From an uncultured Clostridia bacterium (GTDB taxonomy: Bacteria; Bacillota; Clostridia; Christensenellales; Borkfalkiaceae), in assembly GCA_947626005.1 (NCBI GenBank), contig CANQQM010000009.1, positions 1 through 42,244 of the forward strand: a stretch of 42,244 nt of DNA, given 5' to 3'. Every line of letters starts with the position of its first letter. Positions within the stretch are counted from its first letter, which is position 1. The notes beneath the pieces were generated by a model. It made no database searches. It was not told where the DNA came from and saw only the letters and a list, made by a program, of their open reading frames with translations. Of this stretch, positions 1 to 8,149 are shown in pieces. Both the position numbers and the translations under genes were made by a program.

Positions 1-1024
1 GATACCCCATTCTCCGAAGTTCGGTGATGATCCGCGCCGTGTAGAGCGCCTCCCCCGCTTCCTCCTCCGCCTCGTAGTAGATGGGCCGCTCCCCCTCTTC
101 CGCCTCCGTCCAGAGTTTTTTGCCCTTTCGCATCAGGTTATGCGCGATGGCGGCGTTCGCAAGCGCGAGGATGGCTCCCGTCGAGCGGTAGTTGCGCTGA
201 AGTTTATACACCTTGGCGGCGGGAAAACTCTGTTCGAAGTTGAGGATGTTCTCGATCCGCGCCCCCCGCCAGCCGTAGATGGACTGGTCGTCGTCGCCGA
301 CGACGAAGAGGTTCCCGTGCGTCGTCGAGAGCATCTTTATGATCTCGAACTGCACGGCGTTGGTGTCCTGAAATTCGTCGACGTGGATATAGCGGAATCT
401 GCCCGAGAGGTAGCCGAGCGCCTCCTCGTCCTCCGAAAGGAGGGAACGCGTCTCTGTGAGAAGATCGTCGAAGTCGAGGGCGTTGTACGCCTTGAGGTGG
501 GCGGTGTAGCGCTCGTAGATCTTCATCACGGCGTCGATCTCCCGCTCGCGGGCATGGCGGCGGCGATAGGCTTCGGGCGATTCGCCGAGCATTTTGAGGT
601 TGGAAATATGATAGCGTGCGGCTTTGAGCACGTTCTCGTCCTTGTAGCCGCACTCCTTGGTCGCCTGTTTGATGACCGCATTGCGCTCCTGTTCGGAATA
701 GATGGAGAAGTTGTCGCGCAGGCCCCGCCGCTCGGCATACATGCGCAAGATCTTCACGCACATGGAGTGGATGGTGCACACCCACATGCGGCGGGTGTCG
801 GTGACGCGGGCAAGCCGCTCCTTCATCTCCCCCGCCGCCTTGTTCGTGAAGGTGATGGCGAGGATGCTCTCGGGGTCGACTCCCTTCTCCGAGAGGAGGT
901 ACTCGATGCGGGTGGTGAGGACGCGCGTCTTACCGCTCCCCGCCCCCGCAAGGACGAGGACGGCGCCCTCCGTGTCGAATACGGGCTTTTTCTGCTCTTC
1001 GTTGAGTTCTTCGAAGTCGTTCAT
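1..1024 (-). CDS. pcrA: ATP-dependent DNA helicase PcrA/UvrD, N-terminal part (runs off the window)
   Basis: Superfamily 1A 3'-5' DNA helicase that unwinds DNA in nucleotide excision repair, mismatch repair and replication-conflict resolution. The first 341 residues are visible; the rest lies beyond position 1. It begins MNDFEELNEEQ. Seen in order: the Q-motif region, Walker A AGAGSGKT (about residues 26-33), motif Ia ITFTNKAA, Walker B DEFQD (about 216-220), motif III GDDDQSIYGWRGA (about 242-254) and motif IV YRSTG. PcrA/UvrD proteins are usually 720-780 residues, so about half is present. The start ATG is at 1024 and has no Shine-Dalgarno sequence. A consensus promoter ends only 8 nt before it, so the mRNA may be leaderless. 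PcrA versus UvrD is a naming choice made from the Firmicute context. Confidence 0.95.
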   Translation of the reverse strand, partial: MNDFEELNEEQKKPVFDTEGAVLVLAGAGSGKTRVLTTRIEYLLSEKGVDPESILAITFTNKAAGEMKERLARVTDTRRMWVCTIHSMCVKILRMYAERRGLRDNFSIYSEQERNAVIKQATKECGYKDENVLKAARYHISNLKMLGESPEAYRRRHAREREIDAVMKIYERYTAHLKAYNALDFDDLLTETRSLLSEDEEALGYLSGRFRYIHVDEFQDTNAVQFEIIKMLSTTHGNLFVVGDDDQSIYGWRGARIENILNFEQSFPAAKVYKLQRNYRSTGAILALANAAIAHNLMRKGKKLWTEAEEGERPIYYEAEEEAGEALYTARIITELRRMGY

Positions 1025-1032
1025 ACCCGTAT

Positions 1033-1061
1033 ATTATAGCACAAACGCGCGCGCATTGCAA
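1033..1061 (-). promoter_or_regulatory. sigma-A promoter of the pcrA/uvrD helicase
   Basis: The -35 box TTGCAA is at 1061-1056, followed by a 17-nt spacer and a perfect -10 TATAAT at 1038-1033, read on the minus strand. Only 8 nt separate the -10 box from the helicase ATG (1024-1022). The expected transcription start is therefore at, or up to about three bases before, the start codon. Confidence 0.85.
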
Positions 1062-1085
1062 GACTTCTGCGCCCTTCGCTTCCGA

Positions 1086-1475
1086 TCAACGGCCGCGAAT
1101 TTCAAATTCGTATTCCCGTTTGAACCGTTCGAGGGCGCGGAGGTACTTTTCGGAGAGCTCGAGGTTGTAGCGCTGCTTCTCGGAATAGGAGAGCGTGTCG
1201 TAGTAGGCGCGGTCGGTGAGCCGCCCGATGGCGTCGGACACCTCCCCCTCCGAAAGGAGAAGGGCGCGCACTTTGAGATAGAATTCGTCGGGCGTCTCCC
1301 CGCGGATGCTCTCTTCGACCTTCTCCTTCATGTAGCGGGAAAGTTTGCTTTCGTTGATCCCCTGCTGTTTCGCATTCGAACGTTCCTCCTCGAGCTTCGT
1401 CTCGCATTCCTGCCAGAACCCCCGCTTCATCCGCTGTTTTGCCTCTTTCGCAAGCGCTTTGAGTGTACGTTCCAT
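1086..1475 (-). CDS. conserved hypothetical protein downstream of rpsU
   Basis: A 129-residue, charged and probably all-helical soluble protein, rich in Lys, Glu and Arg. It has no signal peptide or membrane segment. I recall similar unnamed proteins in Clostridia sharing blocks like EGEVSDAIGRLTD and SEKQRYNLELSEKYL, but no function is known to me. It follows rpsU on the same strand, with the rpsU terminator between them. The start is uncertain. The AGGAGG at 1497-1492 is 4 nt from an in-frame TTG at 1487 and 16 nt from the ATG at 1475, and neither spacing is ideal. The TTG start would give 133 residues. It could be expressed by read-through of the rpsU terminator. Confidence 0.7.
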   Translation of the reverse strand: MERTLKALAKEAKQRMKRGFWQECETKLEEERSNAKQQGINESKLSRYMKEKVEESIRGETPDEFYLKVRALLLSEGEVSDAIGRLTDRAYYDTLSYSEKQRYNLELSEKYLRALERFKREYEFEIRGR

Positions 1476-1512
1476 GATTCGGCGCAACCGCCCTCCTTTC
1501 GACTTTTTTCGC

Positions 1513-1541
1513 AAAAAAAATCCGTAACGTGCGTTACGGAT
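1513..1541 (-). terminator. intrinsic terminator of rpsU
   Basis: On the minus strand a perfect 10-bp stem (ATCCGTAACG pairing with CGTTACGGAT, positions 1541-1532 and 1529-1520) is followed by a run of T at 1520-1513. It lies 7 nt after the rpsU stop codon. Confidence 0.9.
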
Positions 1542-1547
1542 CTTCTT

Positions 1548-1724
1548 TCAGTTTCTGCTTCTCTTTCTTGCCGCTTCCGACTTCTTTCTCTTTTTGACGG
1601 AGGGCTTCTCGTAGAACTCCTTCTTGCGGAGATCGCCGATGATGCCGTCGCGCGAGCACTTTCTCTTGAACCGACGGAGCGCGGACTCGAGATTCTCGTT
1701 TTCACCGACCCTGATCGTAGACAT
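1548..1724 (-). CDS. rpsU: 30S ribosomal protein S21
   Basis: Small basic ribosomal protein of the 30S platform, near the mRNA exit and anti-Shine-Dalgarno region. The 58-residue product begins [16 protein letters not shown] and contains the family block [12 protein letters not shown]. It ends in a Lys/Arg-rich tail. Length and sequence are standard for Firmicute S21. The start ATG at 1724 is preceded by a strong AAGGAGGGTTGAAAA site. A consensus promoter (1793-1765) and an intrinsic terminator (1541-1513) bracket the gene, so it is likely its own transcription unit. Confidence 0.97.
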   Translation of the reverse strand: MSTIRVGENENLESALRRFKRKCSRDGIIGDLRKKEFYEKPSVKKRKKSEAARKRSRN

Positions 1725-1764
1725 TTTTCAACCCTCCTTCGCCGAAGCACTTATTCACCCGATT

Positions 1765-1793
1765 ATTATAGCAAACGGGAAGGAGGTTGTCAA
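1765..1793 (-). promoter_or_regulatory. sigma-A promoter of rpsU
   Basis: Perfect consensus on the minus strand: -35 TTGACA at 1793-1788, 17-nt spacer, -10 TATAAT at 1770-1765. This predicts a leader of about 34 nt carrying the rpsU Shine-Dalgarno sequence. Confidence 0.92.
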
Positions 1794-1831
1794 ATGTTTT
1801 TGAGCGCGGAGAAGGGAATTTTTTACAATTC

Positions 1832-4381
1832 TCAGACGGCGCGGATGGCCTCGACCGGCTTGCGCTTGGCGGTGAGCGAGACGGGCACCGTGACGGCGAC
1901 GACGGAGGTCGCGAAGGCGATCGCAAGCACGATGAGGGCGTTCAAATAGTCGAAGAAGAAGATGCCGAACTCGAGCACGCCCGCCTTTATCATGATGGCG
2001 TTCGCCGCCGTACAGGCGACCCATGCGCCGAGGCTGCCGAGCGCAAAACAGAAGAGAGTGATCGCGATGCCCTCGACGATGAAGATCTTGAAGATATCGA
2101 TGCCGCGGGCCCCCACCGCGCGGAGAATGCCGATATCCTTCCGCTTGGCGTTGATGCTTGCCGAGATGAAGTTGAAGAGAAGGAGCGCCGCGAACACGGC
2201 AAGCACGGCCGCCGCCGAGCCGAGGATCGCGATGATCTTGTCGAAGTCCTCCATGCTGGCGCGGATGCCGCTCATGAAGGAATAGGGCGCCTCGTAGTCG
2301 ATATCCGTCTCGGGGAAGAGGGCGCTGTCGAGCTCCATCACCGCCTTGGAGACCGCCGTGCGGTCGGTGAATGCCGAATAGAGCGCGGTGATGTAGCTCC
2401 CCGTCTTTTCCGCTTCCTCGTTGAGACGGTAGGACGGGATCCGCCACGGCCCGCCGAATTCGTTCCAAGTCGTCGCGAGGGTGCCGTCCTCGTTGTGCTG
2501 AAGGTAGTTGGTGTCGACGAGGTATTCCGCGATCTGCGCGATCGACCGAGAGGTCCAGCTGAGGACGCGGTCCTCGTAGCTGTCGGGGCGGTAGGCGGCG
2601 TAGAAAGTTTCGTCGACGACGCAGAGAGAGGAGAAGGAATAGCGGAACGCCTCGGCGAAGCGGCTCTTCATCTCCCGCCATTCGCTCTGCTGGGCGGAGG
2701 CGGCGGCAGAGCCTTCCTTGATGTATTCGTAGTCGTCGAACGATTCGTGCGGGTCGAAGATGCCCGTGATCGTAAGACGCATCGTCCCCTTGGAGTTGAG
2801 GGTGTTCGCAAGCGCGATGGGAAGACCGATGAGGTCGTCGTACGAAGTAACGGGCGATTCGCTCTGGGTGTGTCCGAAGTAGGTGTACGTCTCGAACACT
2901 TTGGCGGAGACAACGCACTCGTCGGCGCTCTTCGGCCACTCCCCCGCGACGAGGTCGAACTTTTCGGGGTACTGCTTGGCGTAAGAGACCTCTGTAAAGC
3001 CCGCGAAGGAGTCGATCGTGCCGTAATACTCGTAATCGACGCCGAACCCCGTCGCCTGCCTGTTTTGGCTGTTGTACCAGTAGGGAAGTTCGCCGAGCTC
3101 GAGGTTGAAAACGGGCACGAGACCGAGGGCGGGGTATTTTTCCCGAAGCGTCCCGATCTCCTCCTCCGAGAAGTGCGCCCAGTCGCCGTTTCCCGTACCG
3201 TATGCCGTCGTATATTCGTTTTCGCCGTTCTTGCAGTGGGCGACGGCGTGCTTTTCGAGCACCGCCGCCTCGTAAGAGGAATCGATGAGCGTCGTCGCGG
3301 CGACTTTGCTCTCTTTATAGGTGATGAGGGTGGAAAACACGCCGAACACGATGAAGGCGATCGTCGCGAGGAGCGTCGTAAAGACGAGGCGGACGGGCTT
3401 TGCGAGAAGCCCCGAGACCCCCATCTTGAACGCATAGCGCATCGGGAAGCGGGACTTTATGAAGGCGCTCTCGTCCTTTTCGGGAGCGGCGGCGGTGGGT
3501 TTGGTCGGCGCAAACGAAAAGCGGGGCCCGAGGTCGACGGGGAGGTTTTTCACGTCCTCTTCCTCCGCCGAAATGACGACCGTCCCCTTGTTGCGTTTGA
3601 GGAAGGCGACGACTTGCGCCTCTTCCTCCTCGGAGAGGGCCGTCCCGCTCGTGAGCGTGAGCTTCTTTTCCGACACTTCGGAGAGGTTCTTCGCCTCTCG
3701 GACGATCTCCCCTTCCCGGGTGACGTCCGAGACGATGTGCCCGTCTTTGAGTTCGATGATGCGGTCGGCGTACACTTCCGCGAAGTCGCGGTCGTGCGAG
3801 ACGATGACGACGAGCTTTTCCGCGGAGAGTTTTTTGAGAGTATCGAATACCTGTTTGCCCGTCGCCGAATCGAGGGCGCCCGTCGGTTCGTCCCCCATGA
3901 TGATCTCGGGGTTCTTGACGAGGGCGCGGGCGATCGCGACCCGCTGCTTCTGTCCCCCCGAAAGGGTGTTGGGCTTGCGGTCGCCGAAGCCGCCGAGGTC
4001 GACCTCCTCGAGAAGGGCGGCGATGCGCTCGGGGTCCTTGGGCTTCCCCTGAAGCTCGAGCGCCAGCGCGACGTTCTCCGCGACGGTGAGCTCGGTTAAG
4101 ATGTTGTATTCCTGAAAGATGAATCCGACGTAGGTATTGCGGTAGGAGTCGAAGTCGCTCGGGGTGAAATCCTTGGAGGACTTCCCCTTCACGACGACTT
4201 CGCCCTCGTCGGGCGAATCGAGCCCGCCCGCGACATTGAGGAGGGTGCTCTTCCCGCTCCCCGATTTTCCGAGCAGGAATACCATCCCCTTCTCGGGGAA
4301 GTCGACCGACACATGGTCGAGCGCGACGACCGTCTCCCCCTTCGTCGTATAGCGTTTTACGAGATCTTTGACTTGTAGCAC
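1832..4381 (-). CDS. ABC transporter, fused ATPase and FtsX/MacB-type permease
   Basis: An 849-residue single-chain ABC protein of the MacB/LolD/FtsX (type VII) class. These usually drive mechanotransmission, export, or antimicrobial-peptide and cell-envelope functions rather than import. Residues 1-220 are the ATPase: Walker A GKSGSGKST (about 38-46), signature LSGGQKQR, Walker B IIMGDEP, and a His loop in VIVSHD. A linker follows, then TM1 at about 327-355, a large extracytoplasmic domain (about 360-705), and three C-terminal helices (about 713-740, 765-794, 805-837). That is the FtsX-like permease layout. The start is GTG at 4381 behind a G-rich site (GGGGGGAAAGAAC). It is a lone gene with its own promoter. 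Fused forms occur in Firmicutes; the substrate cannot be inferred. Confidence 0.9.
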   Translation of the reverse strand: MLQVKDLVKRYTTKGETVVALDHVSVDFPEKGMVFLLGKSGSGKSTLLNVAGGLDSPDEGEVVVKGKSSKDFTPSDFDSYRNTYVGFIFQEYNILTELTVAENVALALELQGKPKDPERIAALLEEVDLGGFGDRKPNTLSGGQKQRVAIARALVKNPEIIMGDEPTGALDSATGKQVFDTLKKLSAEKLVVIVSHDRDFAEVYADRIIELKDGHIVSDVTREGEIVREAKNLSEVSEKKLTLTSGTALSEEEEAQVVAFLKRNKGTVVISAEEEDVKNLPVDLGPRFSFAPTKPTAAAPEKDESAFIKSRFPMRYAFKMGVSGLLAKPVRLVFTTLLATIAFIVFGVFSTLITYKESKVAATTLIDSSYEAAVLEKHAVAHCKNGENEYTTAYGTGNGDWAHFSEEEIGTLREKYPALGLVPVFNLELGELPYWYNSQNRQATGFGVDYEYYGTIDSFAGFTEVSYAKQYPEKFDLVAGEWPKSADECVVSAKVFETYTYFGHTQSESPVTSYDDLIGLPIALANTLNSKGTMRLTITGIFDPHESFDDYEYIKEGSAAASAQQSEWREMKSRFAEAFRYSFSSLCVVDETFYAAYRPDSYEDRVLSWTSRSIAQIAEYLVDTNYLQHNEDGTLATTWNEFGGPWRIPSYRLNEEAEKTGSYITALYSAFTDRTAVSKAVMELDSALFPETDIDYEAPYSFMSGIRASMEDFDKIIAILGSAAAVLAVFAALLLFNFISASINAKRKDIGILRAVGARGIDIFKIFIVEGIAITLFCFALGSLGAWVACTAANAIMIKAGVLEFGIFFFDYLNALIVLAIAFATSVVAVTVPVSLTAKRKPVEAIRAV

Positions 4382-4413
4382 GTTCTTTCCCCCCGAATGA
4401 ACGGTTTTTCACT

Positions 4414-4442
4414 ATTTTATCATACCCCGCCCCCTCCGTCAA
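4414..4442 (-). promoter_or_regulatory. sigma-A promoter of the ABC transporter
   Basis: Minus strand: -35 TTGACG at 4442-4437, 17-nt spacer, -10 TAAAAT at 4419-4414. It lies 32 nt upstream of the GTG start. Confidence 0.8.
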
Positions 4443-4472
4443 CTTTTTGAAGATGAAAATTTCGTGAGCGGG

Positions 4473-4498
4473 AAAACCGCGGCTAAGGTCCGCCGCGG
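4473..4498 (-). terminator. intrinsic terminator after the glycerol-1-phosphate dehydrogenase gene
   Basis: Minus strand: stem CCGCGGC / GCCGCGG (4498-4492 and 4483-4477) with an 8-nt loop, followed by TTTT at 4476-4473. It starts 5 nt after the stop codon. Confidence 0.75.
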
Positions 4499-4502
4499 CG
4501 CT

Positions 4503-5627
4503 TTAATAGAATTTTTCGGTGAGCTCCTCGATCGCTCCCTCCATGAACCCGTAGGTACAGTAGAGGGTGAGAATGGTGAAGCGGTCGCGGATCTTGTAGG
4601 CGTCTTTGAGCATTCCGACGAAGGTGTCTTTGGGGATCCCGAGCTCGGAAAAGCGGGTCGGACAGCCGAGGGAGGAGAGCTTCTTTGCGACCTCCTCCGA
4701 GGAAGGGAGGCGATCGGCCTCCGCATACACCTTCTCCGCGCCCGCAAAGGCGGGACGGCGGCGGAGGGTCCCATAGAGGTAGAGGGAGACCTCCGTCCCG
4801 AGCCCCACTTTGACGCCGTGGAGGGGAATGCGCTCCCCGCGGCGGAGGAAATCCATTTCGAGGTAATGGCTCATGTGGTGCTCCGCGCCCGAGGCGGGGC
4901 GGGAATTGCCCGCGATCACCATCGCATAGCCCGAAATGAGCAGGGCGTCCATGAGTTTCTCCACCCCCTCGGGGCGGCGGAGAACAAGGTCGCCGATGCT
5001 TGCGTCGGCGGCGCGGACCGCCTCTTCCATGAGGTCGGCGGAGGAGGCGTCGTACCTCTCCCCCGTGAGAAGGGAGGAGATCCGCCAGTCGGTGAGGCAG
5101 CAATACTTTGCGAGAATGTCCCCCACGCCCGCGCCGATCATGATCCTCGGCGCAGAGGAGAGGACGGAGAGGTCGATGAGAACGTTGGAGGCGACCTGTG
5201 CGGGGCGGGTCACCTTGAACCCCTTCTCGATGAGGGGGGTCACCCCCGAAGTGAAGCCGTCCATCGAGGGGGCGGTCGCAAAGACGCCGCTCTCCCGATG
5301 GGTGAGAAAGCCCGTGTATTTGGCGACGTCGTTGAGCGTCCCCGCGCCCACCGCGAGGAGATAGTCGCACCCCTCCGTCCCGTCGAGGGCGAGGCGGATC
5401 GTCTCTTCGTCGGCGACGGGCTCCGCTTCCTTATAGGCAAAGATGCGGGGAAAGGCCCCGTGTTTTTCGAGGGCGTCCGCCATTCCCTCCGCAAAGGGAC
5501 GGGTGTTGGCGTCGCAGAGAAGGGCAACCTTTTTCCCTTCGACGCGGCGGAAAAAGAGGGGAAATTCGTACCCCATCCCCCGTTCGGCGTTCACGCCGAA
5601 GCGCTTCGAAAGCGCGGAAATATCCAT
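4503..5627 (-). CDS. egsA: sn-glycerol-1-phosphate dehydrogenase family protein (AraM/EgsA)
   Basis: A 374-residue cytoplasmic enzyme of the iron-alcohol-dehydrogenase-like superfamily. Family members reduce dihydroxyacetone phosphate to sn-glycerol-1-phosphate with NAD(P)H and a divalent metal. In Bacillus subtilis the homologue AraM/EgsA feeds archaeal-type glycerol-1-phosphate lipids. Seen here: the nucleotide-binding loop AVGAGTLND (about residues 92-100), TAPSMDGFTS (about 118-127), and probable metal ligands D170 (GVGD), H254 (HHMSHYLEM) and H270 (LHGVKVGLGT). Length matches the family. Its ATG shares one base with the stop of the upstream regulator (TAATG), so the two are co-transcribed and probably translationally coupled. 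In vivo activity could instead be on another polyol phosphate. Confidence 0.88.
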   Translation of the reverse strand: MDISALSKRFGVNAERGMGYEFPLFFRRVEGKKVALLCDANTRPFAEGMADALEKHGAFPRIFAYKEAEPVADEETIRLALDGTEGCDYLLAVGAGTLNDVAKYTGFLTHRESGVFATAPSMDGFTSGVTPLIEKGFKVTRPAQVASNVLIDLSVLSSAPRIMIGAGVGDILAKYCCLTDWRISSLLTGERYDASSADLMEEAVRAADASIGDLVLRRPEGVEKLMDALLISGYAMVIAGNSRPASGAEHHMSHYLEMDFLRRGERIPLHGVKVGLGTEVSLYLYGTLRRRPAFAGAEKVYAEADRLPSSEEVAKKLSSLGCPTRFSELGIPKDTFVGMLKDAYKIRDRFTILTLYCTYGFMEGAIEELTEKFY

Positions 5628-6556
5628 TATTCTTCCTCCTTTGCTTCCTTTCGGACAAAGCGGCAGGTGATGCCCTCGTCGTAGTCGCCGAATCCCCTCC
5701 CGAAGAGGGTGATCCCGCCGCGGTGCTCCGCGTCCTCGGGAACGCCGACGCGCAGACGGATCTGCGTCCCCGCGCCGATGCCGAGGTCGGCAAGCCGCAC
5801 GGGAGAGATGCGCACGCCCGAAAGGTAGCTCCCCTCCCCGTTCACGGAGAGGACGATCTTCTTGCCGTACTGGCCGAGGTTCCCGAACCACCAGTCGGGC
5901 CCCGCCGATCCCGCACGGTCGTTGTATTCCCCCTTGCTCAAATAGCTCCCGAGGCGGCGGCCGTTGACCGAGAAGGTGATGTCGCTCGGATAGTGGGCGG
6001 AGTAGCCCGGGGCCTCCGAGGCGACCTCCATCGAGATCTGCAGTTCCAAGAGATCCTCCCCTTCCGCAAGATAGTTGGGAATGAGATATTCGACGTACCC
6101 GTATGCAAACCAAAGAATGCCCGCGCGGACGCGCTCGGGATAGGAGAAACAGGCGGGGTCGTCGAACCGCCCCACCACCTTTTCCCGCGTCGCGAGGCCG
6201 CAAGTGGGATGGACGCTGTAGTCGGTGTAGTGTCCGACGTCGATATGCGCCGTCTCGATGCGCCCCGCGGCCCTCGGACGGCTCGAGAGGTCGACGACGA
6301 TCTTATCCGTCGCGAGGCGGCAGATCTTCTGCGTCCCGCGGATGCCCGAGGCCGACTCGATCTCGATAAGCCCCGCCTCGTGGAGCTTGCGGATGTGGGA
6401 GGTGATGGCCCCGTTGGAGACGCCGAACTTCTTCGCGAAGTGGGCAAGGTTCATTTCGCCGTGGCGCAGAAGTTCGTCGAGGATGCCGAGGCGGACGTCG
6501 GAGTCGAGCGCCTCGTAGAGTTTCTTCCCCTGTTTGAAATCTTTGAGATAGATCAT
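5627..6556 (-). CDS. ArsR-family winged-helix transcriptional regulator with a large C-terminal domain
   Basis: A 309-residue protein. Residues about 17-85 form an ArsR-type winged helix (LGILDELLRHGEMNLAHFAKKFGVSNGAITSHIRKLHEAG in pieces), which binds operator DNA. The remaining 220 residues are an uncharacterised domain, possibly ligand-binding, with beta-rich segments. They are far longer than classical ArsR metal sensors (about 100 residues), and no Cys-rich metal site is visible. It is the first gene of a unit with the AraM-like dehydrogenase, so it may control its own operon. The ATG at 6556 lacks a Shine-Dalgarno sequence and lies 6 nt from the -10 box, so the mRNA is probably leaderless. 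Proteins of this build in Clostridia often sit near carbohydrate genes; sugar or sugar-phosphate sensing is only an inference. Confidence 0.82.
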   Translation of the reverse strand: MIYLKDFKQGKKLYEALDSDVRLGILDELLRHGEMNLAHFAKKFGVSNGAITSHIRKLHEAGLIEIESASGIRGTQKICRLATDKIVVDLSSRPRAAGRIETAHIDVGHYTDYSVHPTCGLATREKVVGRFDDPACFSYPERVRAGILWFAYGYVEYLIPNYLAEGEDLLELQISMEVASEAPGYSAHYPSDITFSVNGRRLGSYLSKGEYNDRAGSAGPDWWFGNLGQYGKKIVLSVNGEGSYLSGVRISPVRLADLGIGAGTQIRLRVGVPEDAEHRGGITLFGRGFGDYDEGITCRFVRKEAKEEE

Positions 6557-6562
6557 GCCGTT

Positions 6563-6591
6563 ATTCTACGCCGAATCGCCGAAAAAGTCAA
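6563..6591 (-). promoter_or_regulatory. sigma-A promoter of the ArsR-egsA unit
   Basis: Minus strand: -35 TTGACT at 6591-6586, 17-nt spacer, -10 TAGAAT at 6568-6563. Six nucleotides then separate it from the ATG at 6556-6554, which puts the predicted transcription start on the A of the start codon. Confidence 0.82.
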
Positions 6592-6625
6592 CTTTTTGCG
6601 CAAATTTTTTCGGATTCCTTCATAA

Positions 6626-6667
6626 AAAAGTAAAATAAACCGCCCTGCGAGGCCTTCGCGGGGCGGG
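6626..6667 (-). terminator. intrinsic terminator of the two-component operon
   Basis: Minus strand: a GC-rich hairpin, about CCGCCCCGCGA pairing with TCGCAGGGCGG with one mismatch, followed by TTTATTTTACTTTTTT. It lies just after the histidine kinase stop codon at 6684. Confidence 0.75.
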
Positions 6668-6683
6668 AATTCCGAAGGAGAAT

Positions 6684-8147
6684 TTATGCTTTTTCGTCGG
6701 GAGCGGGAAGCTCCGGGTCTGCGGTCTCGTCGGGCGGGAGCGGGAATTCCACCCAAAAACAGCTCCCCTTCCCCACCTCGGACGTGACGCCGAAGGGGCA
6801 CTTCTGGAGGAGAAGGATCCCCTTTACGATAGAGAGCCCGAGCCCCGTTCCCTGCACGGGGCGCTTGTGCGACTTGCTCCGATAGTACCTGTCCCAGATG
6901 GTGCCGAGCTCCTCTTCGGGGATGCCCTGCCCCGTGTCGGTGACGTCGAAGCGCGTCCCCGTCTCCGTGCGTTTGAGGCGGATAAAGACCTTTTTATCCT
7001 CCCCCGTATAGTTGACGGCGTTCCCGATGAGGTTGTAGAGGACCTGCTCGATGCGGGCGCGGTCGGCGTAGGCGTAGCACTCGTCGTCGACGTCCGTCTC
7101 GAGGCAGTACCCGAGGGGCTCCCGCAAGAAGTCGAACCGACCGACGATCTTGTACACCGTCTCGGAGAGATTGAATACCGTGGGGGCCTGTTCCCCCACG
7201 CCCGCGCTGAGCTTGGAGAGGTCGAGGAGGTCCCCGACGAGCGCGGCGAGACGGTCGGTCTCGTCGATGATGATCTGCGCATGGGCGTCCCGTTTTTGCT
7301 TGTCGTCCCCCGAGATCTCGCGGATCATCGAGGCGTATGCCTTGATCATCGTGAGCGGCGTCTTGAAGTCGTGCGAAACGTTCGCGATGAGCTCTTTCTG
7401 CATTTTGTCCGTCTTGGAGAGCTCCTGCCGCGCATAGTCGAGGGCCTCCGAGAGGTCCTCGATCTCCGAGCAGAAGTAGTCGCGCCCCGTCTCCGCGTCG
7501 AAATCGAAGCTGCCGAGGGCGAGTTTTCGCGCACGCGCCGTGACTTCGGTCACGGGCTTTGTGATGCGCATGGCGACGAACCCGCTCGCAAAGAAGGCGA
7601 GGACGACGGAAAAGATCGCCGTCGCAAGCGAGAGCCATTGGAGGGACCGCTCGAGGGCGTTTAGCCGCACCATGGAGCTTGAAATGTACAAAAAGCACCG
7701 CTCTCCGCCGAATTCGACCGCCTTCGCATAGCCGAGCTCGGTCTCGCCGGAGAGGACGGCGTCGGACGCGCCGCGGGAAAGGCGGCTCTCGATCTCCTCC
7801 GCAAGGGCAGGGTCGTCCTCGTTCCCGAGCTCCCCGCCGAATACGTTCCTCCCGTCCTCCGCATAGAGAAGGCGGATGCCGACGTCGTACTCCGTCTCCG
7901 CCGCCGCGATCGCCCGCCATACCTTTCCCGGAACGGTCTCCCCCTCGATCTCCGCCGAGAGGCGCCCCGCCGCCTCCTTCATCGTGTCGACCGTCTCCGT
8001 GCGGTATTGCGTCCCGACGAGAAGGCTCTGCACGGTGAGATAGAGGAGCACGATGACGAGCGCGATCACCGTGAAGGAAAACCAAAGAATGAGGTTTAAG
8101 CTCCACCGTGTGCGGGTCTTTTTTGTTTTTCGGACTGTTTTCATCAT
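6684..8147 (-). CDS. two-component sensor histidine kinase
   Basis: A 487-residue membrane sensor kinase. TM1 is about residues 18-44. An extracytoplasmic sensor of about 125 residues follows, then TM2 (about 170-194), a HAMP linker (ITKPVTEVTARARKLA) and HisKA with the phosphorylated H259 in ANVSHDFKTPL. The ATPase domain has the N box NLIGNAVN, the G1 box DTGQGIP (404-410) and the G2 box GTGLGLSI (433-440). Length and order are typical of OmpR-class partners. It follows the response-regulator gene by 2 nt (stop TGA, then GC, then ATGATG), so either of two adjacent ATG codons may start it. The sensor domain is not one I can assign. Envelope stress or antimicrobial sensing is common for this class but is not shown here. 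Confidence 0.95.
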   Translation of the reverse strand: MMKTVRKTKKTRTRWSLNLILWFSFTVIALVIVLLYLTVQSLLVGTQYRTETVDTMKEAAGRLSAEIEGETVPGKVWRAIAAAETEYDVGIRLLYAEDGRNVFGGELGNEDDPALAEEIESRLSRGASDAVLSGETELGYAKAVEFGGERCFLYISSSMVRLNALERSLQWLSLATAIFSVVLAFFASGFVAMRITKPVTEVTARARKLALGSFDFDAETGRDYFCSEIEDLSEALDYARQELSKTDKMQKELIANVSHDFKTPLTMIKAYASMIREISGDDKQKRDAHAQIIIDETDRLAALVGDLLDLSKLSAGVGEQAPTVFNLSETVYKIVGRFDFLREPLGYCLETDVDDECYAYADRARIEQVLYNLIGNAVNYTGEDKKVFIRLKRTETGTRFDVTDTGQGIPEEELGTIWDRYYRSKSHKRPVQGTGLGLSIVKGILLLQKCPFGVTSEVGKGSCFWVEFPLPPDETADPELPAPDEKA

Positions 8148-8149
8148 GC

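Noticed and set aside
1787-4099. 770-codon plus-strand frame opposite the ABC transporter
   Set aside because: Shadow of the real minus-strand gene in GC-rich DNA; no recognisable domain, and Asp/Arg/Glu bias typical of antisense frames.
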